The notes beneath the pieces are model-generated. The model was not told the DNA's origin. It made no database searches and was given only the letters and a program-made list of their open reading frames with translations. A DNA stretch of 64,000 nucleotides, taken from contig JAEPON010000017.1 of NCBI GenBank assembly GCA_017642895.1, forward strand, positions 16,393 through 80,392. Direction: 5' to 3'. The stretch is from Roseitalea sp. GTDB taxonomy: Bacteria > Pseudomonadota > Alphaproteobacteria > Rhizobiales > Rhizobiaceae. This document shows positions 44,012 to 52,797 of this stretch, in pieces. How positions within the stretch are numbered: the first letter of the stretch is position 1; each line of letters opens with the position of its first letter. Made by a program: the position numbers and the translations under genes.

Positions 44012-45604
44012 GTGTTTGACGTAACTCTTCAGGGCGGCGCGATCTACGATGGCAACGGAGGCGAGCCATATGGAGCCGACATCGCCGTCAAGAACGGCCA
44101 GATTGTCGCAATTGGTCAGCTTGCGAATTTTGAGACGGCCGAGCTTCTGGACATAAACGGCCTGGCAGTCTGCCCCGGCTTCATCGATATCCATACTCAT
44201 TCGGACTTCACACTGCTGGTGAACGGCAAGGCGGATAGCCAAGTTCACCAAGGCGTTACCACCGAAGTCGTTGGACAATGCGGAACCAGTTGCGCGCCGG
44301 CGCGTTGCGACCGCGACATTGAAGTCATGGCGCCTGGCTTCAAACACGGTTTTGCGAGTTTGGGATGGCGAAGCTTCGGGGATTATCTTGATGCGCTGGA
44401 GAAGCAATCACTTGGGGTCAATGTAGCTGCGTTCGTCGGCCACGGCACCGTCCACCGGGCAGTGCTGGGGAACGTAAACACCCCGCCGAATCCAGACGAA
44501 GTCGAAGCCATGGCGCACATGGTCGAAGAAGCAGTCGATCATGGCGCTATGGGCTTTTCGACCGGGCTCGAATACTGGCCGGGCAGCGTTTCTGCGCCCG
44601 AGCATATTGCTCCTCTTGTGGAAGTCGTCGCTAAGCGCGATCTGCTGTACGCAACCCATGTCCGCAATCGCGATATCTACTACGATCTGGGCTTCGGTGA
44701 AGCACTGACGACGGCCAGGTCGGCCGGCGCCAAGCTGCAAATATCGCATATCCAGCCGAAATTCGGTGCGCCCGAATATGCGATGCAACACTCAATCGAA
44801 ATGATCGAGACAGGCCGCCGATATGGCATCGACGTAGCTTTCGATGTGATACCTCACGAGTGGTCTCACACCAGCGTTTTGGCGATCTTGCCGCAATGGG
44901 CCCAAGAAGGTGGTATAGCCGCTGTGTTGGAGAGGCTTGCTCGCCCGGAGCTTCGCGAAAGCCTAAAAGTCAATCCAAAGCCGATTTGGAGGATAGTTGC
45001 CGCCGGGCGCTGGGGTGACATTGTCCTGATGCAGTCGGAAGCCAACTCCGATCTGGTCGGCTTGACGTTTTCGGAGATCGGAAGGCAACGAGGCAAGCCA
45101 CCGTTCGACGTCGCGCTGGATCTGCTTCTCGAAGAAGGCGAGAACATCAACCGTCTCCTTTGGACCTCCCGGTCTTTTCGTCAGTCCGATATCGAGTTGT
45201 GCTTGAATCATCCGCAATGCGCTGTGATGTCTGACACCTGGGCTTTATCGTCTCAGGGCCCGCTCGCAGACCATATCGGTTCTCTATCCGGCTATGGTTG
45301 GGCTGCACGGTTTCTGCGCACGTACGTGCGAGAGCGCAAAATACTCTCATTTTCCGAGGCTATCAGGCGGATAACGTCATTGCCGGCAGATCGCTTGGGG
45401 CTGTCTGGCCGGGGCCGACTGGCAAAAGGCTCAAGTGCGGACATTACCGTATTGGATCCAGCAACAATCACCGATCACGATACTGTCGAACAGCCGAGAC
45501 GCTACGCCAGCGGCATCGCTCACGTGATGGTCAACGGCAAGTTGTCGATGCGCAACGGGAAGCGAACACACATCAACAACGGCTCGGTCCTGCGCCATCG
45601 ATAG
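44012..45604 (+). CDS. N-acyl-D-amino-acid deacylase family amidohydrolase
   Basis: 530 residues, D-aminoacylase/dihydroorotase-like. Metal motif CPGFIDIHTHSDF, then HQGVTTEVVGQCGTSCAP with the family Cys, VGHGTVHRAVLG, ATHVRNRD, LQISHIQPKFG and a C-terminal DRLGLSGRGRLAKGSSADI. Removes acyl groups from N-acyl-D-amino acids; the natural substrate here may be a different amide. GTG start with AGG upstream. It stands ahead of an ABC importer for its likely substrate. Confidence 0.9.
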   Translation: MFDVTLQGGAIYDGNGGEPYGADIAVKNGQIVAIGQLANFETAELLDINGLAVCPGFIDIHTHSDFTLLVNGKADSQVHQGVTTEVVGQCGTSCAPARCDRDIEVMAPGFKHGFASLGWRSFGDYLDALEKQSLGVNVAAFVGHGTVHRAVLGNVNTPPNPDEVEAMAHMVEEAVDHGAMGFSTGLEYWPGSVSAPEHIAPLVEVVAKRDLLYATHVRNRDIYYDLGFGEALTTARSAGAKLQISHIQPKFGAPEYAMQHSIEMIETGRRYGIDVAFDVIPHEWSHTSVLAILPQWAQEGGIAAVLERLARPELRESLKVNPKPIWRIVAAGRWGDIVLMQSEANSDLVGLTFSEIGRQRGKPPFDVALDLLLEEGENINRLLWTSRSFRQSDIELCLNHPQCAVMSDTWALSSQGPLADHIGSLSGYGWAARFLRTYVRERKILSFSEAIRRITSLPADRLGLSGRGRLAKGSSADITVLDPATITDHDTVEQPRRYASGIAHVMVNGKLSMRNGKRTHINNGSVLRHR

Positions 45605-45735
45605 ACAAGCTGTCACCCGGCCGACTTTCGGCCCTCGTTGACGCAGGACACGGTGGCCGTAGAGCGCGATCTTGATCGATAGCCGGAATTTATTGTGACG
45701 GGCAAGGATTGCCCAAGCCAAACAAGGAGAAGGCG

Positions 45736-46974
45736 ATGAACTTGTTGACCAAAAGTGCGCTTGTAGTGGGAGCTATTCTGGCATCGACCTCACTGGTGCA
45801 CGCCGAATGCCGGATTGAAACAGGGTCGATCCAGATGCTTGGTAACGAGTTTGCGGCACTGCAGGCCGTCGCGGATCGGGTTGAGGAATGCGCGTCTGAA
45901 ACCATCGACGTCTCAATCAATCTTACCAAGGAGTTTGGCAAGCTTCAGGTCGCCGCACTTTCAGCCGATCCGGCCGAGTATTCTGTTGTGATTACCGACA
46001 ATGGCGCACTGGTGCCATTGATGAACGAAGGGCTGGTGCGTCCGCTTGATGACCTCGTTGAGCAGTATGGGGAAGGGTTAAACGAAAGTCAGCTTATAAG
46101 GGTCGACGGAAAGGTCATGGCAATTGCGTTCATGGCCAATGCACAGCACTTGTTCTATCGGGCCGACATCCTTGAGCAAGTGGGCGTAGACATCCCGTCG
46201 TCCTACGAAGAAATCATCCGCGCAGCACAGGCGATCAGGGACGCCGGGATCATGGAGCATCCTTTTGCGACCAACTCGAAAGTCGGTTGGAACTTGGGAG
46301 AGGAGTTCGTCAACATGTACCTGGGTTATGGCGGCTCCTTCTTTGCGGCAGGCTCGGCTGAGCCTGCGATCAACAATCAAACGGGCATAGATGCGCTGAA
46401 CTCCATCAAGACGCTGACCGAGTACTCAAATCCTGACTTTTTGACATTCGATTCAAACGCCACTCAGGCACTTTGGGAAGCGGGTGAGATTGCGCTGGCG
46501 ATAATGTGGGGATCTCGCGGCTCGTCAATTCTCGACGATGAAGGTTCAACGTCGCAGATTGTAAGCAACACGGTATTGGCAGGTGCGCCATCGGTTGGCG
46601 GAAACGACAAGCCAGCAACAACGCTCTGGTGGGATGGGTTCGCCATTGCTGCCAACGCTTCCGATGAAGACGCCGAAGCCAGTTTTCGAGCCATGATGCA
46701 TGCGCTGTCGCCGGGACTGCTCGAAGCGCATAACGATAAGGCGGTTTGGCTTGTTCGGGGCTATCAACCTACCCCCGCTGCCACCGGCGTTTCTGCCAGC
46801 GCGTCTAACGGAGCGTCGCCATACCCCATGCTGCCGTACATGGGATTGCTGCATGATGCATTGGGCGCCAACTTGGGAGACTTCCTGCAGGGGCGTGAAC
46901 CGGCCGAGCAAGCATTGGCGGACGCAGAGGCGGCCTATCGAACAGCCGCCAGGGAAAAGGGCTTCCTCAACTAG
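45736..46974 (+). CDS. ABC transporter extracellular solute-binding protein
   Basis: 412 residues, cluster-1 carbohydrate-type binding protein. The signal peptide MNLLTKSALVVGAILASTS...VHA precedes ECRIETG. Body motifs: QLIRVDGKVMAIAFMANAQHLFYRADI, VGWNLGEEFVNMYLGYGGSFFA, TTLWWDGFAIAANAS (each split at natural breaks). AAGGAGAAGG lies before the ATG. It is followed by two permease genes but no ATPase gene. Confidence 0.88.
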   Translation: MNLLTKSALVVGAILASTSLVHAECRIETGSIQMLGNEFAALQAVADRVEECASETIDVSINLTKEFGKLQVAALSADPAEYSVVITDNGALVPLMNEGLVRPLDDLVEQYGEGLNESQLIRVDGKVMAIAFMANAQHLFYRADILEQVGVDIPSSYEEIIRAAQAIRDAGIMEHPFATNSKVGWNLGEEFVNMYLGYGGSFFAAGSAEPAINNQTGIDALNSIKTLTEYSNPDFLTFDSNATQALWEAGEIALAIMWGSRGSSILDDEGSTSQIVSNTVLAGAPSVGGNDKPATTLWWDGFAIAANASDEDAEASFRAMMHALSPGLLEAHNDKAVWLVRGYQPTPAATGVSASASNGASPYPMLPYMGLLHDALGANLGDFLQGREPAEQALADAEAAYRTAAREKGFLN

Positions 46975-47039
46975 GACGCTGGACCACCTGCAGGGCGCGC
47001 ACCCGCGCGCCCTCCCACCTACAGTCGCCGAGCATCTTT

Positions 47040-48068
47040 ATGCCGCACCGCACTTTTCTCGGATTCATTTTTGCGCCGCTGCTCGCAATGATCCTCTTCA
47101 TTGCGATGCCAATCGTATCTGTTGTTCTGCAATCGTTCCACATCGAGCACGAGCAGGTCGTTATCCAGACCGAGACTTGTGGGCCATTCGGATGTACCTA
47201 TTCAACGGCTATCGACACAGCGGCAACCGAGCAACTAAGACGCGAGCAACCTCTCGGTCGGTTCGTCGGGCTCGACAACTACCTGGACCGCGGACACCTT
47301 GCTGCGGATGAAGTCCAACATGCTTGGAGGACTGCAGGATCAATCGGCGCGTTTATGACGCAGCTGATGAATTTGCCGTTCTACAATGCGCTTGCCTTCA
47401 CACTCTTCTACACCTTTACGGTAACGCCACTGGTTTTGGTTCTAGGGTTTGCCATCGCGCTTGGTGTCAATAACTTGCCCAAGCTGCTGCGTGGGCCGAC
47501 CATTTTTGGCTCGCTGCTCCCGATGATCGTGACACCACTTGTTGGATCGCTGGTCCTTTTCTGGATGATCGATGCGCAAGGCGTGATTGGCAAGAATCTG
47601 CAACTGCTGTTTGACAGCCCCAACTTGTCGTTGAAAGCCTCCGCAACTCTGACTTGGGTCACCCTGATGATTTACGGCGTTTGGAACTCCGCGCCGTTCG
47701 CGTTCATCGTCTATTATGCGGGGCTGCAAACGGTGCCGCAAGAAACGCTCGAAGCGGCGATGATCGACGGAGCCAACTCCTGGAAGCGCATTCGGTACAT
47801 CGTACTGCCCCATTTGGCGCCGCTGACGGTCTTCATCACACTTATCCAGCTCATGGACAACTTCCGGGTCTTCGAGCCCATTGTGGGCTTCGCGGCCGAA
47901 GCCCATGCGACGTCTCTATCCTATATAATCTATACCGATCTGCGCAGTCAGATCACGCGGTTCAACTCTGCTGCGGCAACGTCTGTTTTGACAATTATAG
48001 GCGTCGCCGTGCTTCTCACGCCGGTTCTGATCAGGACCTGGCGTGACTTCAACCGCAAGCGAGTCTGA
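47040..48068 (+). CDS. ABC transporter permease (MalF-type)
   Basis: 342-residue binding-protein-dependent permease. A large periplasmic insertion of about 90 residues follows the first helix, then five more helices. The EAA loop that contacts the ATPase is EAAMIDGANSWKRIRYIVLP. Two bases separate it from the next permease gene. Confidence 0.9.
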   Translation: MPHRTFLGFIFAPLLAMILFIAMPIVSVVLQSFHIEHEQVVIQTETCGPFGCTYSTAIDTAATEQLRREQPLGRFVGLDNYLDRGHLAADEVQHAWRTAGSIGAFMTQLMNLPFYNALAFTLFYTFTVTPLVLVLGFAIALGVNNLPKLLRGPTIFGSLLPMIVTPLVGSLVLFWMIDAQGVIGKNLQLLFDSPNLSLKASATLTWVTLMIYGVWNSAPFAFIVYYAGLQTVPQETLEAAMIDGANSWKRIRYIVLPHLAPLTVFITLIQLMDNFRVFEPIVGFAAEAHATSLSYIIYTDLRSQITRFNSAAATSVLTIIGVAVLLTPVLIRTWRDFNRKRV

Positions 48069-48070
48069 AA

Positions 48071-48943
48071 ATGGCAAAACGCAAATCGCCCTCCCTCCAG
48101 TTCCTGTCAGCTTCTTTCGTGATTCTCTGGCTCGTTTTGGCCATCTTTCCATTTGTTTGGACCTTCTGGGGCTCATTCAAGGTTGAAGCCGATTTCTTTT
48201 CAAAAGCCGATTGGCGCAATGCTCTGTGGGGAACGCGCACCATTGCCGAGACCGGTGACGCATTTACCGCCGCGGGCTATTTCGGCGCATGGATCCAGGA
48301 AGAGTTCTGGCGCGCAGCACTCAACACTGGAATCGTTGTCGTCTCTACGGTGGCGATATCGTTGACCATCGGAACTTTAGGCGGCTATGCCTTGGCAAGA
48401 TCCGGCTACCGCTATGCGTTTTGGCTGTTGATGGTGGCACTCATCTTCCGAGCAATGCCGCACATCACGCTAGTGTCCGGGTATCTGCCGCCGTTCTTTC
48501 AGTGGAATGTTTGGGGGGAGCTGCCTACAGCAATCATTGTCCTAGTCGCAATAAACCAGCCATTTACATTATGGATGCTCCACTCATTCTTTCTGAATAT
48601 TCCAAGAGATCTTGACGAAAGCGCCCTTATTGATGGGTGCACCCGATTTCAGGCATTTCGTTATGTGATTATCCCGGTAATGTGGCCCGGTGTAATCACC
48701 ACAGGCCTTTTCTCCTTCTTGCTCGCGTACAATGACTTCACTGTCACCGCATTGCTCCTGAATCAGCAGAACCAGACGATGGTGCCCAAAATAGCCAGTT
48801 TTCTGGGTTCGACGTTTGAAGCCGGTAACGTCATGTTTGCTGTAGCAGCGGTGGTGTCAGTTTCGGCGCCGCTTTTTCTGTTGGTGATGTTGTTTCAGCG
48901 CCAGATCGTTAGCGGTTTAACCGCCGGCGCAGTAAAGGGATAA
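48071..48943 (+). CDS. ABC transporter permease (MalG-type)
   Basis: 290 residues, six helices. The EAA-like loop is degenerate (DESALIDGCTRFQAFRYVIIP). It pairs with the preceding permease. No ATPase gene follows; the next 400 bases are non-coding and then an IS element begins. Confidence 0.9.
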   Translation: MAKRKSPSLQFLSASFVILWLVLAIFPFVWTFWGSFKVEADFFSKADWRNALWGTRTIAETGDAFTAAGYFGAWIQEEFWRAALNTGIVVVSTVAISLTIGTLGGYALARSGYRYAFWLLMVALIFRAMPHITLVSGYLPPFFQWNVWGELPTAIIVLVAINQPFTLWMLHSFFLNIPRDLDESALIDGCTRFQAFRYVIIPVMWPGVITTGLFSFLLAYNDFTVTALLLNQQNQTMVPKIASFLGSTFEAGNVMFAVAAVVSVSAPLFLLVMLFQRQIVSGLTAGAVKG

Positions 48944-49340
48944 AGTGCTAGATGGAGAACGGGAGCGCCGGTGTGGAGGCCATTCCATCGCCCGTAAATT
49001 CTTCGAGTAGTTGAGGTTGTCTTATGACCGCGTCGACATCCAATTGGACGCGACAAAGGTTGGCTGCTGACGAGATTGGTTGAGCGCCGAGCCAAGCCGT
49101 CAGCGGCTCTCAGACCAATCCAAAATCACCTCGCCAAATCGCGCGGTGATACACGCCGTCCCCCCTAGTCTTTGTTACTTGTCAATGAGACCGTTTGGGC
49201 CCGGTCCGCTTTGGGGATTCTGGCGCATTGGCTTCGACAGGAGTTGGCGGCGAAGCCGACATTGGACTTCTGGTCATCTCCGGCCCTTAGCTGCCACCCA
49301 CAATGAGCGTTACGGGGACCCAATTGCCGCAGAGCGCGGT
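48944..49340. other. non-coding stretch between permease and IS element
   Basis: About 400 bases with no frame longer than short shadows and no Walker or ABC signature motif, so no remnant of the missing ATPase can be shown. Possibly a deletion scar associated with the adjoining insertion sequence. Confidence 0.4.
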
Positions 49341-49343
49341 TGT

Positions 49344-50042
49344 CTAGCCCCCTTGGTCTGGGCCACTGATTTTCGGTTTCTCTGGGATGGTTTCTGGCAC
49401 GGGCGGACGCATGCCGAGCGCGTGATGCGGTCGGATGTGATTGTACTGGCGCAGCCATGTGTCGATGACGATCTGCGCCTGACGAGTGGTGGCGAACCAC
49501 TCGGCGTTGAGCAGTTCGGTGCGCAATGTCCCGTTGAAGCGCTCATTGTATCCGTTCTCCCAAGGTGAGCCTGGATAGATCCTGATCGGCTCGATCTCGA
49601 CCCGCCTGAGCCAGTCCTGGAACGTTGCAGAAGCGAACTCAGGCCCGTTGTCCGAACGAATGTAAGTCGGCGTGCCACGCTTAAGCAGCAGCGGATAGAG
49701 CGCTTCCAGAACATCGGCAGCGTCCATCGTGATGCCAACGCTCACGCACAGCGCTTCCCGTGTGTACTCATCGAGCACCGTCAGCATCTTGTAGCGACGC
49801 CCATTGCTGAGCTTGTCGTGGACCAGATCGATCGACCAGATGTGGTTCGGATACTTCGGTCTCAGCCGGATCACGGACGCATCGTGGTGGTACAGGCGCC
49901 CGCGCTTCTTGTGCCGGTGCGGCAGCTGCAGACCCTCTTCACGCCATAGCCGCTCGACCTTCTTGTGATTGACCCGCCATCCTTCGGTGCGCAGCAGTTC
50001 ACCGATCTTGCGATAGCCATAACGGCCATATCGTTTGGCCAA
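49344..50042 (-). CDS. IS3-family transposase OrfB (integrase core)
   Basis: At least 232 residues of the DDE transposase. Catalytic residues: Asp in HIWSIDLVHDK, Asp in IRSDNGPEF and Glu in PWENGYNERFNGTLRTELL. An HTH_21-type region precedes it (YGRYGYRKIGELLRTEGWRVN). The frame is open upstream to about 50234 (TDDLRQAVIHTRQKLGISERR), which is the usual OrfB N-terminus expressed by frameshifting from orfA; that mode is disabled here because orfA is broken. The stop TAG lies in the terminal repeat. Confidence 0.88.
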   Translation of the reverse strand: MAKRYGRYGYRKIGELLRTEGWRVNHKKVERLWREEGLQLPHRHKKRGRLYHHDASVIRLRPKYPNHIWSIDLVHDKLSNGRRYKMLTVLDEYTREALCVSVGITMDAADVLEALYPLLLKRGTPTYIRSDNGPEFASATFQDWLRRVEIEPIRIYPGSPWENGYNERFNGTLRTELLNAEWFATTRQAQIVIDTWLRQYNHIRPHHALGMRPPVPETIPEKPKISGPDQGG

Positions 50043-50200
50043 CCGGATCAGGGCGAGGCGCAGATCATCGTCGTCTCTGGAAGTTGACCGGTACTGCAGT
50101 GTGCTGCGTGCAAGGCCGACAAGACGGCAAGTCCGTCGTTCCGATATACCGAGCTTCTGGCGGGTGTGGATGACGGCCTGACGCAGATCGTCGGTCGTCT

Positions 50201-50239
50201 CCCTCTCGGCACTTGCTGCGCAACTGCCTGCCGGTCAGT
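50201..50239 (+). repeat. two-hairpin palindromic element, copy 2
   Basis: Begins CCCTCTC, then stem GGCACTTGC / GCAACTGCC (8 of 9 pairs, 3-base loop) and CTGCCGGTCAG. Same plan as the copies at 50271 and 50450. It lies at the orfA/orfB junction. Confidence 0.7.
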
Positions 50240-50270
50240 GGGCCTTGGGCTTTAAAAAATCCAGGCTCTC

Positions 50271-50308
50271 CCTCTCGGCGATTGCAAGCAATCGCCTGCC
50301 GGGCAGCG
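50271..50308 (+). repeat. two-hairpin palindromic element, copy 1
   Basis: CCTCTC, perfect 9-bp stem GGCGATTGC / GCAATCGCC with AA loop, then the palindrome CTGCCGGGCAG. It is 38 bases long and splits the codons for KESLDF near the end of orfA, which read correctly once it is removed. Confidence 0.75.
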
Positions 50309-50449
50309 CTTGAGGACCAGCTTGTCCAGCTCAAGGTCCGCCACGATCTTCTTGAGCCGGCTGTTCTCCTTCTCAAGAGCCTTCAACTCGGCCAACTGCG
50401 ACCGCCCCATGCCACCGAACTTCTTGCGCCACGTGTAATAGGTCGCATC

Positions 50450-50489
50450 CATTGCTCGACAATTGATTGCAAAGTAATCAATGAGAGGG
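50450..50489 (-). repeat. two-hairpin palindromic element, copy 3 (inverted)
   Basis: On the minus strand: CCCTCTC, stem ATTGATTAC / GCAATCAAT (8 of 9 pairs) and TTGTCGAGCAA as second hairpin. Stem sequence differs from copies 1 and 2 while the pairing plan is kept. It is 40 bases long and interrupts orfA between the codons for GIS and DATYYTW. Confidence 0.72.
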
Positions 50490-50657
50490 GCTGATACCGG
50501 CGGATCGACATGCCGACGGCACATCCGAACCGGAAGACAATTGAAGCTCGATCTCCCGAAGCAAACGCAGACAGTCCTCATCCGAATAACGCTTCCTGGC
50601 CATCACGTGTTCCTCCATCGACAACACAAAGATGGCACAGTTTTACGGGGCCAAGAC

Positions 50658-51038
50658 ATGATGAACGAACACGACTTTCAATCCACGCTCGCGCGCTTCG
50701 GCAACGTTCCTTATATGCAACACAAAAGGGCCATCCCTGATGGTATGCCGGGACTGGTGGGCTATGTGCAGCAACTTGTGAAGCGCTTTCCCGACTATGG
50801 TTTCGATGTAAAGCGCATCATCGCGAGTGGTGATTTCGTGGTGCTGCACAGCCACGCAACACTGAAAGCGGCGCATAGCGGAGATGAGAGCAAGGGCTTT
50901 ATCGTCACCGATGCGTTCAGACTGAAGGATCGCCAGCTGGCAGAGCATTGGGATGCGCTCCAGCCCATCGACTTTGCCACCCGTTTCCTGTTCCTGCTGA
51001 CCGGCGGCACCGTGGGCAACAAAAATCCAGTTTTCTGA
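50658..51038 (+). CDS. NTF2/SnoaL-like protein, 5'-truncated at the IS end
   Basis: 126 residues of a SnoaL-like polyketide-cyclase fold: PYMQHKRAIPDGMPGLVGYV, FPDYGFDVKRIIASGDFVVLHSHA and a C-terminal AEHWDALQPID. Relatives have 15-20 more N-terminal residues (a first helix before the DF segment). Here the first Met codon lies on the last base of the IS terminal repeat, so the natural start appears to have been lost. It may be inactive or expressed from the new start. Confidence 0.7.
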   Translation: MMNEHDFQSTLARFGNVPYMQHKRAIPDGMPGLVGYVQQLVKRFPDYGFDVKRIIASGDFVVLHSHATLKAAHSGDESKGFIVTDAFRLKDRQLAEHWDALQPIDFATRFLFLLTGGTVGNKNPVF

Positions 51039-51211
51039 TATTGTACATCCGGCTTGGGGTTCCAAGCTGACAGCCGGTCCAGACGGTGAAGCGGACATCA
51101 CCAAGTGATGGCTTTGCGGACAACAAAGCTACTGCCACTTACGCTGACGGGAGTGTCTGCCTTGCTGCCGCCGGACTTGGATCGTGATTTGGACGGGCTT
51201 ACTCTAGGGGT

Positions 51212-52210
51212 ATGGGACAGGTCACATCTCTTTTTGCTCGGAAAGTGGTCGGCGTTGCAGGCGATGCCATTGATGCCAAGGCTGTGCTGGCATCCGTTGG
51301 CGTCGATGCGGACGGCGCGTGGGATCCCAAGCACATGCTCGACGAAGATGACTACTACGGCATGATCGAGCTGATGGCCGAGCAGATGGACATAACGCCT
51401 TTGCCTTTGATCGTTGGTGAGGCGATGCGCCCTGATGAATATGGTGCCCTCGGCCTGGCTTGGAAGGCTGCGCCCAATCTGCTCGGTTCGTTTTCTCGCG
51501 TGTCGCGGTATTGGCGCATCTGGACCAGTTTCACGCGATACGAGCTGGAAGAGACCGATCAAGGCATGTTGTTCGTCGAGCATCGAGAAGGCATACGTCG
51601 GCTTGGAATGCGCATCTCGATAGAGGCCGATCTTGCCAGTGGCGTCTCTCTCAGTCGGCAGGTCTCGCCGGGACCGTTTGCGCCGATAGAGGTCTATTTC
51701 AAGCATGCAGCGCCCAAAACGACTGTACATCACGAAGCCTATTTCGGCTGTCCCGTTCATTTCGGCGCGGATAAGGATGCGATGCTTCTCTCCCATCATT
51801 CTCTTTCCCAACCCAACGTCCTGGGGGATGAGGGGATCACGCAATTTCTTGTCTCACATCTTGATCAGGAACTTGCGCAGATTGACGACACGCCCGCTTT
51901 GCAGGTGCAGACAAAAGGCGAAATCGCCCGCGCACTCAGTGAAGGTCTGCCCAAGATGGCAGATATCGCGCGCAGGTTGGGCCTAAGCGCGCGTTCCTTT
52001 CATCGACGCCTCGCGGAGCAAGGGCTCAGCTTTCAAACTCTGACGGAAGAAACACGCCGCGAGATCGCCACGGCCATGCTTCGGGAAGAACGCTACGCGC
52101 TGTCAGAGATCGCATTTCTCACCGGGTATTCGGAGCAAAGCGCCTTCAACCGTGCGTTCAAAAGATGGACCGGCGTCACACCAGCGGCCTATCGGAAGAC
52201 GCTTGGATGA
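51212..52210 (+). CDS. AraC family transcriptional regulator (arabinose-binding-like N-domain)
   Basis: 332 residues. The N-terminal 200 residues are the PF12625-type ligand domain (ITPLPLIVGEAMRPDEYGALGLAW, split). The C-terminal double HTH has MADIARRLGLSARSFHRRLAEQG and LSEIAFLTGYSEQSAFNRAFKRWTG. It stands upstream of DUF1330, NmrA-like and DUF1772 genes on the same strand and probably controls them. The start could also be slightly upstream, since no strong ribosome site is visible. Confidence 0.87.
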   Translation: MGQVTSLFARKVVGVAGDAIDAKAVLASVGVDADGAWDPKHMLDEDDYYGMIELMAEQMDITPLPLIVGEAMRPDEYGALGLAWKAAPNLLGSFSRVSRYWRIWTSFTRYELEETDQGMLFVEHREGIRRLGMRISIEADLASGVSLSRQVSPGPFAPIEVYFKHAAPKTTVHHEAYFGCPVHFGADKDAMLLSHHSLSQPNVLGDEGITQFLVSHLDQELAQIDDTPALQVQTKGEIARALSEGLPKMADIARRLGLSARSFHRRLAEQGLSFQTLTEETRREIATAMLREERYALSEIAFLTGYSEQSAFNRAFKRWTGVTPAAYRKTLG

Positions 52211-52322
52211 CATCGATCTGGCGGGCGCTGTCAAAACTCTGGCCTCAACGGTCAATCCGTTCTTTCTGCCTGCCTCTACCTTGCTGATGCACACGAAACA
52301 CATCCGTTCAAGGAGAGAGAAA

Positions 52323-52610
52323 ATGACCGCACTTATCGTTGCACGCTTCGACGTCAAAAATGCCGAGAGCATGGATGCCTACGCCGCCGCGGCTGGCCCA
52401 ACCGTGCTGGCTCACGGTGGCGAATTTGTCGCCATGGGCGAGAAGGTCAGCGCACTGGTTGGGGAAGACGAAAAACGGTCCGTAGCCATGGTTCGATTCT
52501 CGGATGTCGCATCGGCCAAGAGATGGTTTGACTCGCCTGAATACTCGGCCTGCAAGCCTCTGCGCGAAGAGGCCGCGGAGATGCAATTCACGCTCTACGA
52601 GACAGAATAG
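52323..52610 (+). CDS. DUF1330 domain protein
   Basis: 95 residues of dimeric alpha-beta barrel type: LIVARFDVKNAESMDAYAAAAGPTV, GGEFVAMGEKV, VRFSDVASAKRWFDSPEYSACKPLRE (read in parts). AAGGAGAGAGAAA is a good ribosome site. Function unknown. A strong terminator follows. Confidence 0.85.
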   Translation: MTALIVARFDVKNAESMDAYAAAAGPTVLAHGGEFVAMGEKVSALVGEDEKRSVAMVRFSDVASAKRWFDSPEYSACKPLREEAAEMQFTLYETE

Positions 52611-52638
52611 CAAAATCAGTACACTGAAGCCGAAAAGG

Positions 52639-52673
52639 GCGGCGCTGGAATCTCCAGCGCCGCTTTCGTTTTT
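52639..52673 (+). terminator. terminator after DUF1330 gene
   Basis: An 11-bp perfect stem (52639-52649 with 52653-52663), three-base loop, then TTTCGTTTTT. It separates the DUF1330 gene from the NmrA-like gene, which therefore needs its own promoter or readthrough. Confidence 0.85.
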
Positions 52674-52797
52674 GCGGTTTGTCTCAACGCGAAACCCGGT
52701 TGGCAGCGGATGTCAAAATCTTGGCAAGCGCGGTCAATACCGGCGCCCGTCGGTCTTTCTAAACCCGGGTCATCAACTTGACCCAAGGAGAATGAAC

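Larger units (their letters stand above)
50240..50603 (-). pseudogene. disrupted IS3-family orfA
   Basis: The start ATG at 50603 begins a typical OrfA (MARKRYSDEDCLRLLREIEL). It reads SACRSAGIS and then hits a 40-bp insertion that ends translation (PSH-stop) at 50478. The frame resumes after the insertion as DATYYTWRKKFGGMGRSQL and LKALEKENSRLKKIVADLEL, and a second 38-bp insertion again shifts the frame before SLDFLKPKA. Without both insertions the protein would be an intact OrfA of about 90 residues. Confidence 0.82.
49341..50658 (-). mobile_element. IS3-family insertion sequence (defective)
   Basis: About 1318 bp. Ends are imperfect inverted repeats: TGTCTAGCCCCC at 49341 and, on the opposite strand from 50658, TGTCTTGGCCCCG; with one gap about 19 of 26 positions match, including the inner CTGxGCCA. 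Two overlapping transposase frames are on the minus strand. orfA is broken by small palindromic insertions at 50271-50308 and 50450-50489. No clear target duplication is visible, so a flank may have been deleted. Confidence 0.78.

Noticed and set aside
43499..44407. 302-codon minus-strand frame between LysR and D-aminoacylase genes
   Set aside because: Overlaps a clear amidohydrolase start and operator-like palindromes; composition is not protein-like.
48944..49340. remnant of an ABC ATPase gene after the permeases
   Set aside because: No Walker A, signature or Walker B motif in any frame; only very short frames such as one at 49024.
50201..50489. CRISPR array
   Set aside because: Only three units, irregular spacing, one inverted, and stem sequences vary; the gaps are transposase codons, not spacers.
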